From Nitrososphaerales archaeon TH703 (lineage in GTDB: Archaea > Thermoproteota > Nitrososphaeria > Nitrososphaerales > Nitrososphaeraceae), in NCBI GenBank assembly GCA_014523525.1, contig JAATVL010000098.1:1-5866 (forward strand): a DNA stretch of 5,866 nucleotides, in the 5' to 3' direction. Below, piece by piece: positions 4,213 to 5,866 of the stretch. Positions within the stretch are counted from its first letter, which is position 1. Each line of letters begins with the position of its first letter. Below the pieces are notes generated by a model. The model did not search any database. It saw only the letters and a program-made list of their open reading frames with translations, and was not told the origin of the DNA. The position numbers were made by a program, and so were the translations under genes.

Positions 4213-4494
4213 TCAGTTTTTTATTTCGTTAATGCAAACTTGAAAAAAAATCCAATCCATGATCCTTAGTTCAGAGTAAAATTTATCGGCTTCAATTATT
4301 GAATGAGTTTGAATTATTGTTAGTATAATTTCATTCATTTTAGATTCAATATCACAGATCTTGGTATCAGGATTCTTCAAATTTTCCACATGTGCAATGA
4401 GTCCAACTGCATTTAGTATCATCGGAACCCAGTATGAACGCATGAGCTCCTCTTGTATGATGACATCTATTACAAAGGTCTTCCTTGGGCACAT
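4213..4494 (-). CDS. 93-aa protein, full-length member of the DWIFYQVC family
   Basis: The gene starts ATG at 4494 and stops TGA at 4213. It is the only long member of a family with four copies in this window. The N-terminal half (MCPRKTFVIDVIIQ…, SYWVPMILNAVGLIAHVEN) is moderately hydrophobic. The C-terminal half has IESKMNEIILTIIQTHSI, then EADKFYSELRIMDWIFFQVC and INEIKN, the segment kept in the relics at 340-468 and 2016-2144 and partly in 3538-3675. It looks like a helical soluble or membrane-associated protein; no catalytic motif is visible and I do not recognise a function. The start is supported by AAAAGGTTATAA (minus strand, about 4516-4527), a TATA-like box about 25 bp upstream, implying a leaderless transcript. 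It is convergent with the receiver gene ending at 4196. Confidence 0.72.
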   Translation of the reverse strand: MCPRKTFVIDVIIQEELMRSYWVPMILNAVGLIAHVENLKNPDTKICDIESKMNEIILTIIQTHSIIEADKFYSELRIMDWIFFQVCINEIKN

Positions 4495-4505
4495 TTCATC
4501 GTAGA

Positions 4506-4589
4506 TTATTCTATGTTATAACCTTTTAATGACAATCTTAATGCATCTAACAAATCATCGTATGAAGTATGTCCTTTATCTCTACACAC
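4506..4589 (-). pseudogene. 27-aa ORF, short copy of the LLDALRLSLKGYN family
   Basis: A GTG at 4589 would start MCRDKGHTSYDDLLDALRLS, ending LKGYNIE with a stop at 4506; the frame is open upstream to 4629 but lacks ATG. The copy at 3158-3341 has 'TCVDVQNELTLYLNNHGLIR' before DK, whereas here YVCR joins DK directly, as if the middle had been deleted between two TAGA repeats. Synonymous-only differences over 13 codons show the protein was once selected. It stands 11 bp upstream of the 93-aa gene, and its last codons double as that gene's promoter box. Confidence 0.45.
4516..4527 (-). promoter_or_regulatory. TATA-like promoter of the 93-aa gene
   Basis: On the minus strand this reads AAAAGGTTATAA, a BRE-like purine run plus TATA, centred about 25-27 bp before the ATG at 4494. 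It overlaps the final LKGYN codons of the upstream short ORF, so part of its conservation may come from coding. Confidence 0.35.
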
Positions 4590-4617
4590 GTACGTTCTTT
4601 TTCCTAAAGGAATATTA

Positions 4618-5043
4618 TTAGGAGACTTTTACGTCCACAAATTCAGGTCTGTTCAAGGGAGAGTTTTTACCTTCTTGGCACTTCATCTTTAAATTTTCAG
4701 CACTCACAGTACAGACCTTATATGCCTGTCCATCTTCTACTGCTAAATTGGGAAACGTTATAGTATAACTGACCTTATCCATTCCTTCATTTTTTGGATC
4801 TTGTGGGTTGAATACCTTTGTCTTAATCTGATCACCAACGTTCACTATTGTGACTATATCTCTTGTTGAATTTGTTATATCATAAAGAGTTACAACTACT
4901 TTAAACACATCCTTTCCAATACCTGTCTCTGCTGCTGCTTTAGTCGTAGTACTTGCCAGTACAGAACAAAAGATAAGTCCTGACAGAATTATTGAACCCA
5001 TAGTGTATTTTATCTTCATAATAATAATGACATCCCTAACCAT
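4618..5043 (-). CDS. Small secreted protein, conserved in ammonia-oxidising archaea
   Basis: This 141-aa protein has a signal peptide: basic MKIKYTMG, then a hydrophobic core SIILSGLIFCSVLAS, with a likely cleavage after TKAAA (residue 38). The mature part (GIGKDVFKVVVTLYDITNST…) is rich in beta strands and ends NSPLNRPEFVDVKVS. C111 and C122 in YKVCTVSAENLKMKCQEG could form a disulfide outside the cell. The GIGKDVFKV…CQEGKNSP…RPEFVDV layout resembles small secreted proteins I associate with Nitrososphaerales; no enzymatic motif is visible and the role is unknown. Start choice: ATG 5043 lies about 28 bp from a TATA-like box (leaderless), but ATG 5019 (M9, MKIKY) gives a more typical signal peptide. 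It follows the six-Cys secreted gene on the same strand, with a terminator between, so each probably has its own promoter. Confidence 0.85.
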   Translation of the reverse strand: MVRDVIIIMKIKYTMGSIILSGLIFCSVLASTTTKAAAETGIGKDVFKVVVTLYDITNSTRDIVTIVNVGDQIKTKVFNPQDPKNEGMDKVSYTITFPNLAVEDGQAYKVCTVSAENLKMKCQEGKNSPLNRPEFVDVKVS

Positions 5044-5065
5044 TTAAAAGTCTTAATTCACAAAT

Positions 5066-5077
5066 GCATATAATAAA
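5066..5077 (-). promoter_or_regulatory. TATA-like promoter of the 141-aa secreted protein
   Basis: TTTATTATATGC on the minus strand is centred about 28 bp before ATG 5043. It implies either a leaderless RNA starting at that ATG or a short leader of about 25 nt before ATG 5019. Confidence 0.4.
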
Positions 5078-5137
5078 TAAAATAGAAACATCCTACTCGT
5101 GAGAACTGAAAGAGGAGTATACCAAAATGGCATAGTT

Positions 5138-5174
5138 TTCTTTTTTTTAAAATATTAATATATTAAAAAAGAAG
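5138..5174 (-). terminator. AT-rich hairpin with T-tract after the six-Cys gene
   Basis: TTCTTTTTTTTAA and TTAAAAAAGAAG form an inverted repeat around an ATATTAATAT core, 8 bp past the stop of the gene at 5182. The minus strand carries a T6 tract here, as expected for archaeal intrinsic termination; the plus strand has T8, so it may act in both directions. Confidence 0.5.
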
Positions 5175-5181
5175 ATGGGTA

Positions 5182-5430
5182 TTATCTCTTGGAGCAACCG
5201 CTCGTTCCAGAGATGTCAGACATTTGTCGTTTGTTACAATCACCTTTGTCACTGAAACAAAATAGATCAGATTCTGTTTCATAACACCAGCAATTATCAT
5301 TGTTTTCACAATTTTTTGAATCTGCAAAGGTCTTTTGTGCAAGATTCAAAGAAGTTATAGTTGCAGCCGCCAGGATAGCAAGTGATAAGCTAGTTATTGT
5401 AAAGAATATGATTTGCTCTTTCATTATCAT
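5182..5430 (-). CDS. Small secreted six-cysteine protein
   Basis: The product is 82 aa from ATG 5430, or 80 aa from ATG 5424. It has a signal peptide or N-terminal anchor: MKEQIIFFTITSLSLAILAA, a long hydrophobic core to about residue 30, then a probable cleavage near FADS. The mature domain of roughly 45 residues has six cysteines (C41, C47, C49, C58, C65, C79), enough for three disulfides, in NCENNDNCWCYETESDLFC, then FSDKGDC. The TATA-like box CTTTTATATTT (5444-5454, minus strand) is centred about 25 bp before 5424, so the shorter start is favoured if the RNA is leaderless. It likely acts outside the membrane. I know no function; it could be a binding or protective mini-protein. It is divergent from the 52-aa membrane peptide. 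Confidence 0.8.
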   Translation of the reverse strand: MIMKEQIIFFTITSLSLAILAAATITSLNLAQKTFADSKNCENNDNCWCYETESDLFCFSDKGDCNKRQMSDISGTSGCSKR

Positions 5431-5510
5431 TTTTGAGAGTACTAAATATAAAAGGATTCTAAAGACCCCTTATAATTGAAAATTAAAAAATATTTTGGGG
5501 ACTGGATAAG
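5431..5510. promoter_or_regulatory. Divergent promoter region of two exported-type genes
   Basis: Eighty bases separate the starts of the six-Cys gene (minus) and the 52-aa peptide (plus). The minus strand has CTTTTATATTT at 5444-5454. The plus strand has CCTTATAATT at 5469-5478, which would start RNA near 5500, giving an 11-nt leader before the ATG at 5511. Shared control of the two genes is plausible. Confidence 0.4.
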
Positions 5511-5669
5511 ATGATGAAAAAGAGAAAACCAATCGTCCCACTATCCAATGTCTCGGAAATGCTAACAATGTTTATGTCAGTGTTTCTAATTTTCATATTT
5601 TTTAGCCTTTCAATCCAGATAACCTACGGAAATAATTTGAATAACCGAACACCACTTCTGCAAGGATAG
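5511..5669 (+). CDS. 52-aa signal-anchored membrane peptide
   Basis: The ORF starts at the tandem ATG-ATG at 5511 and stops TAG at 5669. It begins MMKKRKPIVPLSN, strongly basic, then has a hydrophobic helix around residues 17-38 (MLTMFMSVFLIFIFFSLSIQ). It ends with a polar Asn-rich tail (YGNNLNNRTPLLQG). This is the exact layout of an N-terminal signal anchor or of an uncleaved signal peptide with a tiny mature part. The positive-inside rule puts the basic end in the cytoplasm and the tail outside. It has a credible TATA-like box (5469-5478) and is divergent from the six-Cys secreted gene, so the two may work at the same membrane. No family is recognised. It is too short for many gene finders. 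Confidence 0.6.
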   Translation: MMKKRKPIVPLSNVSEMLTMFMSVFLIFIFFSLSIQITYGNNLNNRTPLLQG

Positions 5670-5866
5670 TCTAAATATAAATTGATATTGATAACCGATT
5701 TACACAGAAATAAATTTGATTGGTCTTAATTATGTGCAATTAAATCAAGTTTTAGACAACCTGATAGTATTTAGTTCGGTTTGGATCATCGGGAAACTTA
5801 ATCTTGTATTAACTATATACATTACGAGATCAATATGTATATGAATGGATGTATTTCCACCTCCAG
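5670..5866. other. No supported gene; possible gene start at right edge
   Basis: This 197-bp stretch has no convincing ORF. Near the end, ACTATATAC (about 5812-5820) lies about 25 bp before an ATG at 5841 whose frame (MNGCIST…) is open to the edge; ATG 5835 is in the same frame. This could be the start of a leaderless gene continuing beyond the window, but only eight to ten codons are visible. Confidence 0.2.

Noticed and set aside
1..5866. CRISPR array, complete insertion sequence or phage genes
   Set aside because: No regularly spaced direct repeats, no transposase or integrase-like ORF and no terminal repeats with target duplications were seen; the repeats present are diverged gene copies.

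Overview
The window is AT-rich and gene-sparse. It carries many very short Cys-rich or membrane proteins, two stand-alone receiver domains, small secreted proteins, and AT-rich TATA-like boxes about 25 bp before several start codons. This fits an ammonia-oxidising thaumarchaeon (Nitrososphaeria), most likely of the Nitrososphaerales/Nitrosocosmicus type. That assignment is inferred from gene style and protein family resemblance, not from a marker gene.

Layout. Positions 1-334 hold the end of a PsbP-like protein cut by the left edge. Positions 340-1299 (minus strand) hold a relic of a small-protein family ending in DWIFYQVC, a single-domain response regulator, a 31-aa micro-ORF and a 45-aa zinc-binding micro-protein. 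Positions 1451-2011 (plus) hold a zinc-ribbon gene broken by one in-frame TGA, a second micro zinc protein, and a 58-aa CxxC protein. Positions 2016-2312 (minus) hold further relics of the DWIFYQVC family and of the 31-aa micro-ORF. Positions 2490-2563 form a strong stem-loop, a candidate non-coding RNA or mobile-element end. Positions 2784-3155 (plus) encode a 123-aa protein with a C-terminal zinc ribbon. Positions 3158-3341 (minus) are a frameshifted relic. Positions 3452-3526 (plus) may encode a 24-aa membrane peptide, followed by a terminator. A third DWIFYQVC copy (3538-3675, minus) lies divergent from a second receiver-domain protein (3789-4196, plus). The only long member of the DWIFYQVC family (4213-4494, minus) is convergent with it. 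Positions 4506-5430 (minus) hold a short paralogue of the 3158-3341 relic, a 141-aa secreted protein and a roughly 80-aa secreted six-cysteine protein. A 52-aa membrane-anchored peptide (5511-5669, plus) is divergent from the latter. The last 200 bp have no supported gene.

How it fits together. The striking property is duplication at small scale. Five unrelated micro-families each occur two to four times in 5.9 kb: receiver domains, the DWIFYQVC family, the LLDALRLSLKGYN family, the EQxLQKEIEESK micro-ORFs and the CxxCxH...CxxCxC zinc micro-proteins. In most families one copy looks intact and the others look decayed. The receiver-only regulators have no kinase or output domain here, so they would act with histidine kinases elsewhere. 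The zinc proteins could be DNA, RNA or protein adaptors, but nothing in the sequence names a partner. No CRISPR array, complete insertion sequence, rRNA or tRNA was seen.
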